The notes beneath the pieces are model-generated. The model made no database searches. It was not told the DNA's origin and worked only from the letters and a program-made list of their open reading frames with translations. A DNA stretch of 64,000 bases, from the NCBI RefSeq assembly GCF_900102815.1, contig NZ_FNGF01000009.1, positions 1-64,000 on the forward strand, read 5' to 3'. Positions 51,574 to 60,000 of the stretch are shown in pieces (the first letter of the stretch is position 1; each line of letters opens with the position of its first letter). Origin of the DNA: Glycomyces sambucus. Lineage in GTDB: Bacteria > Actinomycetota > Actinomycetes > Mycobacteriales > Micromonosporaceae. Both the position numbers and the translations under genes were made by a program.

Positions 51574-54141
51574 ATGAGCAAGGCTCCCGACTCCGACCCC
51601 GCCCAGGACGCCCCCACCGTCCACCGCCCGAAGGACCACGCCGTCGGCCTGCCCGCCGTGCTCAACTCGGTCCGGTTCGTCGGATCGCAGGCCGGGATCA
51701 AACGCGGCCTGCCGCTCCTGCGCGACATCAACCAGACCGGCGGCTTCGACTGCCCCGGCTGCGCCTGGCCCGAACCCCTCCACCGCCACCCCGCCGAGTT
51801 CTGCGAGAACGGCGCCAAAGCCGTCGCCGAAGAGGCCACCCGCCTGCGCGTCGACCCCGCGTTCTTCGCCGCCCACCCCGTCGCCGAACTCGCCGACAGG
51901 TCCGGGTACTGGCTCGGCCAGCAGGGCCGCCTCACCGAACCCGTCTACCTCGCCGAAGGCGCGACCCACTACACGCCCATCGGCTGGGACGACGCCTTCG
52001 CGCTCATCGCAGACGAACTCACCTCCCTCGACAGCCCCGACGAGGCCGCGTTCTACACCTCCGGCCGCACCAGCAACGAGGCCGCGTTCCTCTACCAGCT
52101 CCTCGCCCGCAAGCTCGGCACGAACAATCTTCCGGATTGTTCTAATATGTGCCATGAATCTTCGGGGTCGGCGCTGGCCGAGACCATCGGCATCGGCAAG
52201 GGCAGCGTCCTCCTCGACGACCTGTACCAGGCCGACCTCATCATCGTCGCCGGGCAGAACCCGGGCACCAACCACCCGCGGATGCTCACGGCCCTGGAGA
52301 AGGCCAAGCACGCCGGGGCCAAGATCGCGACGGTCAACCCCCTTCCCGAGGCCGGACTCCAGCGCTTCAAGAACCCGCAGACCGCCCGCGGGCTCGCCGG
52401 GCGCGGCACCGAGCTCACCGACCTGTTCCTCCAGATCAAGGTCGGCGGCGACCTCGCCCTGTTCAGCCTCCTCAACCGGATGCTCCTGCGCGCCGCGGCC
52501 ATCTCGCCCGACGTCATCGACCACGACTTCATCGAGCGGTACACCCACGGCTTCGACGCCTTCGCCGCCGCCCACGCCGAGGGCGACGACGACACCGTCC
52601 TCGCCGACGCCGTCCGCCGCACCGGCGTGCCCCTGGAGCAGATCGAACGCCTGCTCGGCATGGTCCTGGCCGCCGACAAGATCGTCGTCTGCTGGGCGAT
52701 GGGCCTGACCCAGCACCAGCACGCGGTCCCCACCATTCGCGAGATCGTCTCCTTCCTTCTCCTGCGCGGCAACATCGGACGCCCGGGTGCGGGCGTCTGC
52801 CCGGTGCGCGGCCACTCCAACGTGCAGGGCGACCGCACGATGGGCATCTGGGAGCGGATGCCCGACCGCTTCCTCGACGCCCTCGGCGCCGAGTTCGACT
52901 TCAAGCCGCCCCGCGACCACGGCCTCGACACGGTCGACACGATCCGCGCCATGCGCGACGGCCGCGTCAAGGTCTTCGTCGCCATGGGCGGCAACTTCGT
53001 CGCCGCCACCCCCGACACCACCGCCACCGAGGACGCCATGCGCGGCTGCCGCCTCACCGTGCACGTCTCCACGAAGCTGAACCGCTCGCACGCCGTCACC
53101 GGCGCCCGAGCCCTCATCCTCCCGGCCCTCGGCCGCACCGACATCGACATGCAGGCCGCCCTGCCGGCCGACCTGGCCGCGCTGGCTTCACCGGCCGCAC
53201 CGGCTTCGGCCGGCTCGGCTGCACCTGTCGCACCTGCTTCACCGACTACCCCGGCCGTGCCGGCCTCACCAGCCGACTCAGCCGCGCCGACCGGTCCGGC
53301 CTCGGCGACCGACCCGACCTCGCCGGAACACCCCGCTCGCACCGACGGCGCCGCCACCGCTGCCGCTTCCACCTCCGCTGCCGCTTCCGCCTCCACCTCT
53401 GCTGCCGCCACCGCCGACCGGTTCCATGAGCAGTTCGTGACCGTCGAGGACTCGATGGGGATCGTCCACTCGTCCCGCGGCGGCGTCGCGCCGCTCAGTC
53501 CGCACATGCGCAGCGAGGTCGCGATCGTGGCCGGGCTCGCCCGCGCCGTCTTCGGCGACGCCGACGAGGTCCCCTGGGAGGAGTTCACCGCCGACTACGA
53601 CCGCGTGCGCGACCGCATCGAGCGGGTCGTCCCCGGCTTCGCCGACTACAACGCCCGCGCCCGCGTGCCCGGCGGGTTCGCACTCCCGCACGCGCCGCGC
53701 GACGAACGCGTCTTCCCCACGGCCACCGGCAAAGCCAACTTCACCGTCAACCCGGTGACCTCACCCGAGGCCGGTCCGGGCCGACTGCTGCTCCAGACCC
53801 TGCGCAGCCACGACCAGTTCAACACCACCATCTACGGACTCAACGATCGCTACCGCGGCATCCACGACGGCCGCCGCGTCGTCCTCGTCAACCCCGACGA
53901 CGCCGCCGAACTCGGCCTGACGGACGGCGACTACCGCGACCTCGTCAGCGAATGGACCGACGGCGACCGCCGCGCGCCCCATTTCAAGATCGTCCACTAC
54001 CCGACCGCCCGCGGCTGCGCCGCCGCGTACTACCCCGAGACGAACGTGCTGGTCCCGCTCGACTCGGTCGCCGAGTTCAGCAACACCCCCACTTCCAAAT
54101 CCATCGTCGTCCGCTTCGAACCCGACAGCGGCCCCGCCTGA
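51574..54141 (+). CDS. FdhF/YdeP-type molybdopterin oxidoreductase (formate dehydrogenase-like alpha subunit)
   Basis: An 855-residue cytoplasmic molybdoenzyme. GGFDCPGCAWPEP near residue 65 is the family N-terminal cysteine motif. NNLPDCSNMCHESSG (184-198) is the invariant active-site segment, GQNPGTNHPRML and GNIGRPGAGVCPVRGHSNVQGDR bind molybdopterin, and QTLRSHDQFNTTIYG begins the C-terminal MGD-binding domain. The family is formate dehydrogenase-like, but actual substrates are mostly unknown. An Ala/Ser/Pro/Thr-rich block of about 85 residues (about 535-615) interrupts the otherwise contiguous segment between RTDIDMQA and QFVTVEDSMG. FdhD, its usual sulphurtransferase partner, follows after 156 bases. 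Confidence 0.88.
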   Translation: MSKAPDSDPAQDAPTVHRPKDHAVGLPAVLNSVRFVGSQAGIKRGLPLLRDINQTGGFDCPGCAWPEPLHRHPAEFCENGAKAVAEEATRLRVDPAFFAAHPVAELADRSGYWLGQQGRLTEPVYLAEGATHYTPIGWDDAFALIADELTSLDSPDEAAFYTSGRTSNEAAFLYQLLARKLGTNNLPDCSNMCHESSGSALAETIGIGKGSVLLDDLYQADLIIVAGQNPGTNHPRMLTALEKAKHAGAKIATVNPLPEAGLQRFKNPQTARGLAGRGTELTDLFLQIKVGGDLALFSLLNRMLLRAAAISPDVIDHDFIERYTHGFDAFAAAHAEGDDDTVLADAVRRTGVPLEQIERLLGMVLAADKIVVCWAMGLTQHQHAVPTIREIVSFLLLRGNIGRPGAGVCPVRGHSNVQGDRTMGIWERMPDRFLDALGAEFDFKPPRDHGLDTVDTIRAMRDGRVKVFVAMGGNFVAATPDTTATEDAMRGCRLTVHVSTKLNRSHAVTGARALILPALGRTDIDMQAALPADLAALASPAAPASAGSAAPVAPASPTTPAVPASPADSAAPTGPASATDPTSPEHPARTDGAATAAASTSAAASASTSAAATADRFHEQFVTVEDSMGIVHSSRGGVAPLSPHMRSEVAIVAGLARAVFGDADEVPWEEFTADYDRVRDRIERVVPGFADYNARARVPGGFALPHAPRDERVFPTATGKANFTVNPVTSPEAGPGRLLLQTLRSHDQFNTTIYGLNDRYRGIHDGRRVVLVNPDDAAELGLTDGDYRDLVSEWTDGDRRAPHFKIVHYPTARGCAAAYYPETNVLVPLDSVAEFSNTPTSKSIVVRFEPDSGPA

Positions 54142-54297
54142 TCCGCCCGGCACACCTCCCCTCATCCGAGCCCGGCGACCGTGAGCTTCGGCAACGATCC
54201 TTGCGGCCCCGGCACCCGCCGCGCTATGCAGGCAAGTGAACCAACCGCAACCTGAAGCCAACCTAAAACCGCCTGAAGGGCATTTAAGGAACCGACC

Positions 54298-55119
54298 ATG
54301 GGCCGCGTCACCGTCCGCCGCAAGACCACCCGCCTCGCCGCCGGCGAGCGCACCTCGCGGATCGACACCCTTGTGGTCGAGGAACCCCTGGAACTGCGCG
54401 TCGGCGGCGAATCCCTCCAGGTCACCATGCGCACCCCCGGCGACGACTTCGACCTGGCCGCCGGATTCCTCCTGTCCGAGGGCGTGATCACCAAGCCCGC
54501 CGACATCGTGAGCATGCGCTACTGCGCCGGCGTCGACGCCGACGGCGAGCAGACCTACAACCTCCTCGACATCGCCCTCGCGGGCGGTGTCGCGCCGCCC
54601 ACCAAGGCCGCCAAGCGCAACTTCACCGTCACCTCCGCCTGCGGCGTCTGCGGCAAGGACAGCCTCGAAGACGTGCGCACCAAGGCGATCTGGGACCTCA
54701 CCGAGGACGCGACCGTGGTCGACCCGAACGTCCTCGCCGACCTCCCGGCCCGGCTCCGCAAGTCCCAGAAGATCTTCGACAAGACCGGCGGCCTCCACGC
54801 CGCCGCCCTCTTCACCGCCGACGGCGACCTCCTCACCGCCAAGGAGGACGTCGGCCGCCACAACGCCGTCGACAAGGTCGTCGGATGGGCCCTCCAGCAG
54901 GGCCGCCTCCCCTTGCGCGGCACTGTTCTCGCCGTCTCCGGCCGGGCCTCCTTCGAACTCGTCCAGAAGGCCGTCATGGCCGGCATCCCCGTCCTCGCCT
55001 CGGTCTCGGCCCCGTCCTCCCTCGCCGCCGACCTCGCCGACGAGTCCGGCCTCACCCTCGCCGGCTTCGTCCGCGGTGACACCATGAACCTCTACACGCA
55101 CGACGGCCGCGTCGCCTGA
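54298..55119 (+). CDS. fdhD: FdhD, sulphur carrier for formate dehydrogenase
   Basis: A 273-residue protein. FdhD passes sulphur from a cysteine desulphurase to the Mo-bisMGD cofactor and is required for FdhF-type activity. The paired cysteines in SACGVCGKDSL are the functional CxxC. Family motifs EEPLELRV, TPGDDFDLAAGFLLSEGV, TGGLHAAALF, EDVGRHNAVDK and SGRASFELVQKA are all present. The ATG has aagga 8 bases upstream. Its position after the molybdoenzyme gene supports that assignment. Confidence 0.95.
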   Translation: MGRVTVRRKTTRLAAGERTSRIDTLVVEEPLELRVGGESLQVTMRTPGDDFDLAAGFLLSEGVITKPADIVSMRYCAGVDADGEQTYNLLDIALAGGVAPPTKAAKRNFTVTSACGVCGKDSLEDVRTKAIWDLTEDATVVDPNVLADLPARLRKSQKIFDKTGGLHAAALFTADGDLLTAKEDVGRHNAVDKVVGWALQQGRLPLRGTVLAVSGRASFELVQKAVMAGIPVLASVSAPSSLAADLADESGLTLAGFVRGDTMNLYTHDGRVA

Positions 55120-55140
55120 ACGGCGTGTCGCCACCAGAAA

Positions 55141-55154
55141 TTACCGCCCGGTAA
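55141..55154. promoter_or_regulatory. Inverted repeat TTACCGCCCGGTAA
   Basis: Five-base arms ttacc/ggtaa around gccc, about 40 bases before ATG 55195. It resembles the element at 42751-42764. Confidence 0.5.
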
Positions 55155-55194
55155 CTAACCTCTCCCGCAGGACGACACCTGAACGGGGGACACC

Positions 55195-55719
55195 ATGTGC
55201 AAGCCGCAGCACCGAACCCGAGTTGTGCTGGACGAATCCGAGATCCAGCGCCGCCTGACCCGACCCAAGCCGCCCACCCTCGCCGAACGCTACGCCCAGG
55301 CCGCCACACCGGACGAACGAGACCGTTTCTACAGCAACGAGATCCGTCGGTCCGAGCCCGCGCCGCCCAGGTCCACCGGCCGACCGCCGTCCACGGTCTG
55401 GGTCACCAAGCCCATCCTGAAGACCCGCGGCTGGACCGACGCCGCCATCCGCGAGTTCCTGCCCCGGCCCGAACGCCACTACTCAAACCCGCACGTCCAA
55501 GGCCGCCGACCGATGCCCATCTGGAGCGCCCGCACCGTCGGCCGGATCGAAGCCACCGACGAATGGCGCCTCTGGCTCGCCCAATCACTCGCGCGCCGGA
55601 ACACCACCCTCCGCGAGCTGGCCGAATCCATCAGAGAGCATGCATTCAGACATAGGGCGAAGACGGCGGATAGCGCCATCGCCCATTACCGGGATGCGCG
55701 ATTCAAAGCGAGTCGATGA
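55195..55719 (+). CDS. Protein of unknown function with a WTDAAIREFLP-type domain
   Basis: A 174-residue basic protein. The centre reads RGWTDAAIREFLPRPE-x-YSNPHVQGRRPMPIWSARTVGRIEATDEW, a pattern I have met in many actinomycete proteins of unknown role; it is probably a small helical or wHTH-like module binding nucleic acid. The C-terminal part is Arg-rich and helical. There is no catalytic motif. The gene sits between fdhD and a 36-base palindrome that precedes the defence-like operon. The last codons and stop (gcgagtcgatga) are repeated immediately downstream. Confidence 0.6.
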   Translation: MCKPQHRTRVVLDESEIQRRLTRPKPPTLAERYAQAATPDERDRFYSNEIRRSEPAPPRSTGRPPSTVWVTKPILKTRGWTDAAIREFLPRPERHYSNPHVQGRRPMPIWSARTVGRIEATDEWRLWLAQSLARRNTTLRELAESIREHAFRHRAKTADSAIAHYRDARFKASR

Positions 55720-55732
55720 GGCGAGTCGATGA

Positions 55733-55768
55733 GAACGGGGCGCGGTCCGATCGGACCGCGCCCCGTTC
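55733..55768. terminator. Perfect 36-base palindrome (terminator candidate)
   Basis: Halves 55733-55750 and 55751-55768 are exact reverse complements with no spacer, 13 bases after the preceding stop codon. No T-run follows. Confidence 0.7.
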
Positions 55769-56041
55769 CGCAACCTCTATAGTGTGCTGATGATGTTGCG
55801 ACGATGAACGCCTGACCTGGTATCTGCCGAATATCGGATTGTACGCGGTTCGCGACACTTGCCGGTCATACATGCGTTCGATTATTGTCGTTCCGTAATT
55901 GCCCGGTCGATCAAGATCAACTTCCGTGCCGATTCTGAAAGGCTTCTTCAGCCGACTCCAGGGCTGACAAGGACTGGTCGGAACGGTATCGTGCCTGTAT
56001 TCCCATCGCCTCCCCTTGCGCATGAAACGGAAACCCCTTCC
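55769..56041 (+). promoter_or_regulatory. A+T-richer leader region with the promoter of the wHTH/ATPase/AIPR operon
   Basis: CTGACA (55964-55969), a 17-base spacer and TATCGT (55987-55992) form a good sigma-70-type promoter about 50 bases before ATG 56042. The region is markedly less G+C-rich than its surroundings, in line with horizontally acquired DNA. Confidence 0.6.
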
Positions 56042-56680
56042 ATGTCCGACATTGCATTCACCGTCCCCGAACTCAATCTCCTGCTCTCCCTCGTGCACCT
56101 GCACGGGGCCGGGGACACCCATGCCTTCAAGACGGCCTTCGGCTACGACAAGGTCGAGTCCAACATGCGCGAGCCGTTGGTCGAGAAGGGCCTGGTCACC
56201 GTGGACAAGACCGTGCGGCCCTTCAGGTACGAGTTGACCGACGCCGGATGGCGGGCCGCGCGCCCCGCCCTCACCGAACCCGCGCAGACCGGGCTGAGCA
56301 AGCGCACCGCGCGCATCATCTGGGCGGTGCTGCGGGACGTCGCCACCCACATGGGCAGGACCGGCATCGAACTCGCCGACGTCTACGCGGGCCAGCCGGT
56401 GGAGGAGGTCGAACCGGAGACCCTGGGCGACCGCGTGCTCAGCGCCTACCGCGAACTGTGCGGCGAGCGGCCGGACTGGGTGCCGCTGCTCGCCCTGCGA
56501 AAGCGGCTCGGCGGCGAGGACCGGTCGGAGGTCGACAAGTCGCTCGTCGAACTCCATGCGGCACGGGAGATCGAGCTGATCCCCGAGTCCAACCGGGGGA
56601 TGCTGACCGACGAGGACCGTGACGCCGCGATCTGGCTCGGAGGCGAGCACCGGCACCTGATAAGGATCGGGGAGCGATGA
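56042..56680 (+). CDS. Winged-helix protein, first gene of a defence-like operon
   Basis: A 212-residue protein with two predicted winged-helix modules. The first (about 5-75) reads ELNLLLSLVHLHGAG...GYDKVESNMREPLVEKGLVTVDK...RYELTDAGW, a MarR-like wing. The second (about 130-212) reads WVPLLALRKRLGGEDRSEVDKSLVELHAAREIELIPES and ends in LGGEHRHLIRI, a C-terminal pattern I associate with small partners of defence ATPases. There is no enzymatic motif, so it probably senses DNA or loads the ATPase. Its stop overlaps the ATG of the ATPase gene by four bases. The frame is open upstream to 55859, but ATG 56042 is where coding-like sequence begins. Confidence 0.75.
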   Translation: MSDIAFTVPELNLLLSLVHLHGAGDTHAFKTAFGYDKVESNMREPLVEKGLVTVDKTVRPFRYELTDAGWRAARPALTEPAQTGLSKRTARIIWAVLRDVATHMGRTGIELADVYAGQPVEEVEPETLGDRVLSAYRELCGERPDWVPLLALRKRLGGEDRSEVDKSLVELHAAREIELIPESNRGMLTDEDRDAAIWLGGEHRHLIRIGER

Positions 56681-59600
56681 GCAGCGCCATCGACGCTTTG
56701 CGGATGGCTCCGAGCGACTTCGCGGTCACTCCGGACGACATCTGGGACGAGGACTCCCGCCCGCATGTGCAGGGGATCAACGAACCTGCGATGCGGGCGA
56801 TCGCGACGCAGATCGAACTCGCCGAACGCAGTGCGAGAGCCAGCGTGTACGGACTGCCGATCATCGGCGAGGGCGGTCGCGGCAAGAGCCACCTTCTCGG
56901 CCAGGCGCGCATCATGGTCCAGCGGCGCGGCGGCTTCTTCGTGCGGTTCAACCTGCTCCATCTGGACCAGTTCTGGTCGAATCTGGCTGGCAGCTACCTG
57001 TACGCCCTGAACATGCCCCACCGGCGAGCCGAGACCGGTCTCGCCCACCTGCTCGAGACCTTGGCCGACCGTGCCGAGGTTCCGGACAAGGTCCGCCGCC
57101 AGATCCTCGGAGACCGCCAGCCCGAGAACGAGTCGATCTCGAGGTTCATCGAGTCGGTGCGCGGGCTCGACCCGACGCTCGCGGGCACCCGTAAGACACT
57201 GCGCGCGTTGATCATGCTCCACTCCCGCGATGAGATCACCGCGAACGCGGGAGAGGACTACCTGAACGGCGGCGAGGTGGATTTCGATCCGGAGATCGGG
57301 ATGACCCGGTCCACTCCGAAGCCGCCCAGAGAGGTCGTGCGCGACCTCTCCCAGCTGATGTCGATCTGCGGTGCGACGGTGGTCGCCGTCGACCAGGTCG
57401 ACGACATCGTGAGAGCCTCGATGAGCGGTGCGGTCGAGAAGCACCGGGAGAGCGCGGGCCAGCTCCTCGACATGCTCGGGATCAACCTCATCGACGTGCG
57501 GGACGAGACTCGAAGGACGACGGTGTTCCTCGCGTGCCTCTCGAACACCTGGCGGGAGTTCGGAAGGCACACGACCGCGACGATCGTGCAGCGGTTCGAG
57601 GCGCCCATCCATCTCGACGACTCGCTCCCGAGCGGGGAGGTCGCGGCCGCACTCCTCGCCGAAGTGCTCAAGCCGGTTTACCGGGACTCCGGGTACGAAC
57701 CGCCGTATCCGAGCTACCCGTTCCCCGTGGAGCGACTCGAACAAGCGGTGAGCTTCAGCCCGCGCCACCTGCTCCGGGCGGCCAGCCTGCACCTTCGGAC
57801 GTGTGTCGCCGCAGGAGTCGTGACCGAGATCGAGCGGCTCGACATCATCGACGTGCCCCTGCTCCCGCCACCGGTTGCGGCGGCGACCGAGGAGTTCGGC
57901 GAGATCGATGAGCGGTTCGCGAGGTATCGGGCGGCGGAGACGGTCGAAAGCGGCGCCGGAGTCGAGGCGGAGTACCGGGTGCTGCGCCCCTACCTCGGTG
58001 CGGGGCTGAACGCGTATCGGGTCGAGTCCGGTCGCGATGCGGAGCAGTTCGTCGTACAGCAGTCGGTGGGACCCAAGCAGGGCTACCACGTCGAAGTCCG
58101 GGACAAGAGCGGTGCCAGGGCACGGCGGTGGGTGTTCCGAGCGATCGGCACCGACCAGGGTGCGGCGGTGCTGCACCGGGTGCGCCAACTCTACAACTGG
58201 GCGAAACTCGGCGAGGACAACCCGATCGAGGAGGACCACGGTGTGCTCTGGGTGACGGCCCGACGCGACCGGTGGCGGAACTGGACCCCTGGGACCCAGG
58301 TATGGGAGTGGGTCGAACGGTTCGGCGGCGCCGGCATGGAGATCCTGACCTCCGAAGAGGACTTCAAGACCTTCGGAGCCCTGCACCGGATGGAGACCGA
58401 GCGAGTGCCGGGCTACGAGCCCTGGCTGCGCAGTCGACGCCCCGCCTCCCGGACCAACCTGATGCAGGCGGTCTTCGGTCCGCCGCCCGAGACGACGGCC
58501 GGACCCCGTGGGCCGGTGACGCCGTCCCAGACCGGTCCGGTCGTGCAGGGGAAGCACGACAGCGCCTTCAGCTCGGCGAGCGACCCCAGGTTCCTCGACA
58601 TCCCACTGCCGCACGCCGTCGCGAAGGCGACCGCTCGCGGCGGGAACGTCAATGTCGGGGCCGTCGGCGACGGGGCCGTCAGCCATGTCGGCTCGATCGG
58701 GGAGTCGGCCAAAGGCCAGGTGAGCATGGCGGAGGTGATGTCCCACCACCCCGAGCCGCACGCCCCGGCGATCGGCCGGCGCGAGGACGAGCGGTCCGTC
58801 CACGCCGACCTCGCGGCGATGGCCAAGCACACCGTGGTCTTCGCAGGTTCGGGATCGGGCAAGACCGTGCTGCTGCGGCGGATCATCGAGGCCGCTGCGC
58901 TGCAAGGCGTCTCGGCTATCGTGCTCGACCCGAACAACGACCTGTCCCGGCTGGGCCAGGCATGGCCGACCCCGCCGGAGCACTGGCTCGACGGGGACGG
59001 CGCCTGGGCCGACGCGTACGCCGACGCGGTCGAGGTCGTCGTCTGGACCCCCGGCCGCAGCCGCGGCAGGCCGTTGAGCTTCCAGCCGCTGCCCGACTTC
59101 TCCGCCGTCGCGAGCGATCCCGACGAGTTCGAGATCGCCGTCGACACCGCCGTCAATTCACTGGTCCCGCGGGCGCGCATCGGGAAGGCCACCCCGAAGG
59201 ACGACCATTCGAAGGCCGTCCTGAAGCAGGCGCTGGCCGCCTACGCCCGCGACGGCAGCTCCGACTTCGAGGGCTTCCTGCTGTACCTGGAGGACCTCCC
59301 CGACGAGGTCAGCTCCATCGGGAAGGCCGCCGACATCGCCGCGAAGATCGCCTCCACGCTCCGCGCGGCCGTCATCAACGACCGCGTGTTCGCCGGTGCG
59401 GGGAGTCCGCTCGACCCGAGCGTGCTGCTGACGCCCTCCTCCGGCAGGAAGGCCCGCGTGTCGGTCGTCAACTTCATCGGCCTGCCTACCGAGGAGCAGC
59501 GGCAGGGCTTCGTGAACCAGCTCGAACTGGCGCTGTTCTCCTGGGCCAAAAGGCATCCGGCGGTCGACCGGCCGCTGTCGGGGCTGCTGGTGCTCGACGA

Positions 59601-60000
59601 GGCGCAGACGCTGGCGCCGTCGAGCGGCCCGTCGCTGTGCCTGGACTCGACGCTCGCGCTGGCGTCGCAGGCTCGGAAGTACGGGCTGGGGATGCTGTTC
59701 GCGACCCAGGCGCCGAAGGGCGTCCACAACCGGATCGTGGGCAACTGCGCGACGCACTGGTACGGGCGCATCAACGCGCCGTCGCAGATCGCGGCGGCGA
59801 ACGAGGTGGCGCAGAGCAGGGGCGGGACCTCGGTGGACCTGGCGCGGCTGTCCGCCGGCCAGTTCTACCTGGCCGCCGACGGCAGGCCGACCGAGCGGGT
59901 CGACGTGCCGATGTGCCTGACGTACCACCCGCCGACCGCGCCCACGGTGGAGGAGATCCTGGCCGCCGTGGGGTCGACCGGTGAGGAGCCGGGCGAGTGA
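56677..60000 (+). CDS. Two-P-loop ATPase with C-terminal HerA/FtsK-like domain
   Basis: A 1107-residue protein. The N-terminal AAA-like module has Walker A GEGGRGKS (64-71) and Walker B-like VVAVDQVDD (Asp239). The central region (about 430-620) is mixed and unrecognised. A glycine-rich segment near 650 (RGGNVNVGAVGDG) leads to the HerA/FtsK-like motor: Walker A GSGSGKT (724-730), LDPNNDLSRLG, Walker B LLVLDEAQ (Asp974-Glu975) and LFATQAPKGVHNRIVGNCATHWYGR, the HerA arginine/sensor region. HerA-type motors occur in SIR2-HerA and related defence systems, but this double-ATPase form is not one I can name. It overlaps the wHTH gene by four bases and the AIPR gene by four bases, so the three are translationally coupled. 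Confidence 0.85.
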   Translation: MSSAIDALRMAPSDFAVTPDDIWDEDSRPHVQGINEPAMRAIATQIELAERSARASVYGLPIIGEGGRGKSHLLGQARIMVQRRGGFFVRFNLLHLDQFWSNLAGSYLYALNMPHRRAETGLAHLLETLADRAEVPDKVRRQILGDRQPENESISRFIESVRGLDPTLAGTRKTLRALIMLHSRDEITANAGEDYLNGGEVDFDPEIGMTRSTPKPPREVVRDLSQLMSICGATVVAVDQVDDIVRASMSGAVEKHRESAGQLLDMLGINLIDVRDETRRTTVFLACLSNTWREFGRHTTATIVQRFEAPIHLDDSLPSGEVAAALLAEVLKPVYRDSGYEPPYPSYPFPVERLEQAVSFSPRHLLRAASLHLRTCVAAGVVTEIERLDIIDVPLLPPPVAAATEEFGEIDERFARYRAAETVESGAGVEAEYRVLRPYLGAGLNAYRVESGRDAEQFVVQQSVGPKQGYHVEVRDKSGARARRWVFRAIGTDQGAAVLHRVRQLYNWAKLGEDNPIEEDHGVLWVTARRDRWRNWTPGTQVWEWVERFGGAGMEILTSEEDFKTFGALHRMETERVPGYEPWLRSRRPASRTNLMQAVFGPPPETTAGPRGPVTPSQTGPVVQGKHDSAFSSASDPRFLDIPLPHAVAKATARGGNVNVGAVGDGAVSHVGSIGESAKGQVSMAEVMSHHPEPHAPAIGRREDERSVHADLAAMAKHTVVFAGSGSGKTVLLRRIIEAAALQGVSAIVLDPNNDLSRLGQAWPTPPEHWLDGDGAWADAYADAVEVVVWTPGRSRGRPLSFQPLPDFSAVASDPDEFEIAVDTAVNSLVPRARIGKATPKDDHSKAVLKQALAAYARDGSSDFEGFLLYLEDLPDEVSSIGKAADIAAKIASTLRAAVINDRVFAGAGSPLDPSVLLTPSSGRKARVSVVNFIGLPTEEQRQGFVNQLELALFSWAKRHPAVDRPLSGLLVLDEAQTLAPSSGPSLCLDSTLALASQARKYGLGMLFATQAPKGVHNRIVGNCATHWYGRINAPSQIAAANEVAQSRGGTSVDLARLSAGQFYLAADGRPTERVDVPMCLTYHPPTAPTVEEILAAVGSTGEEPGE

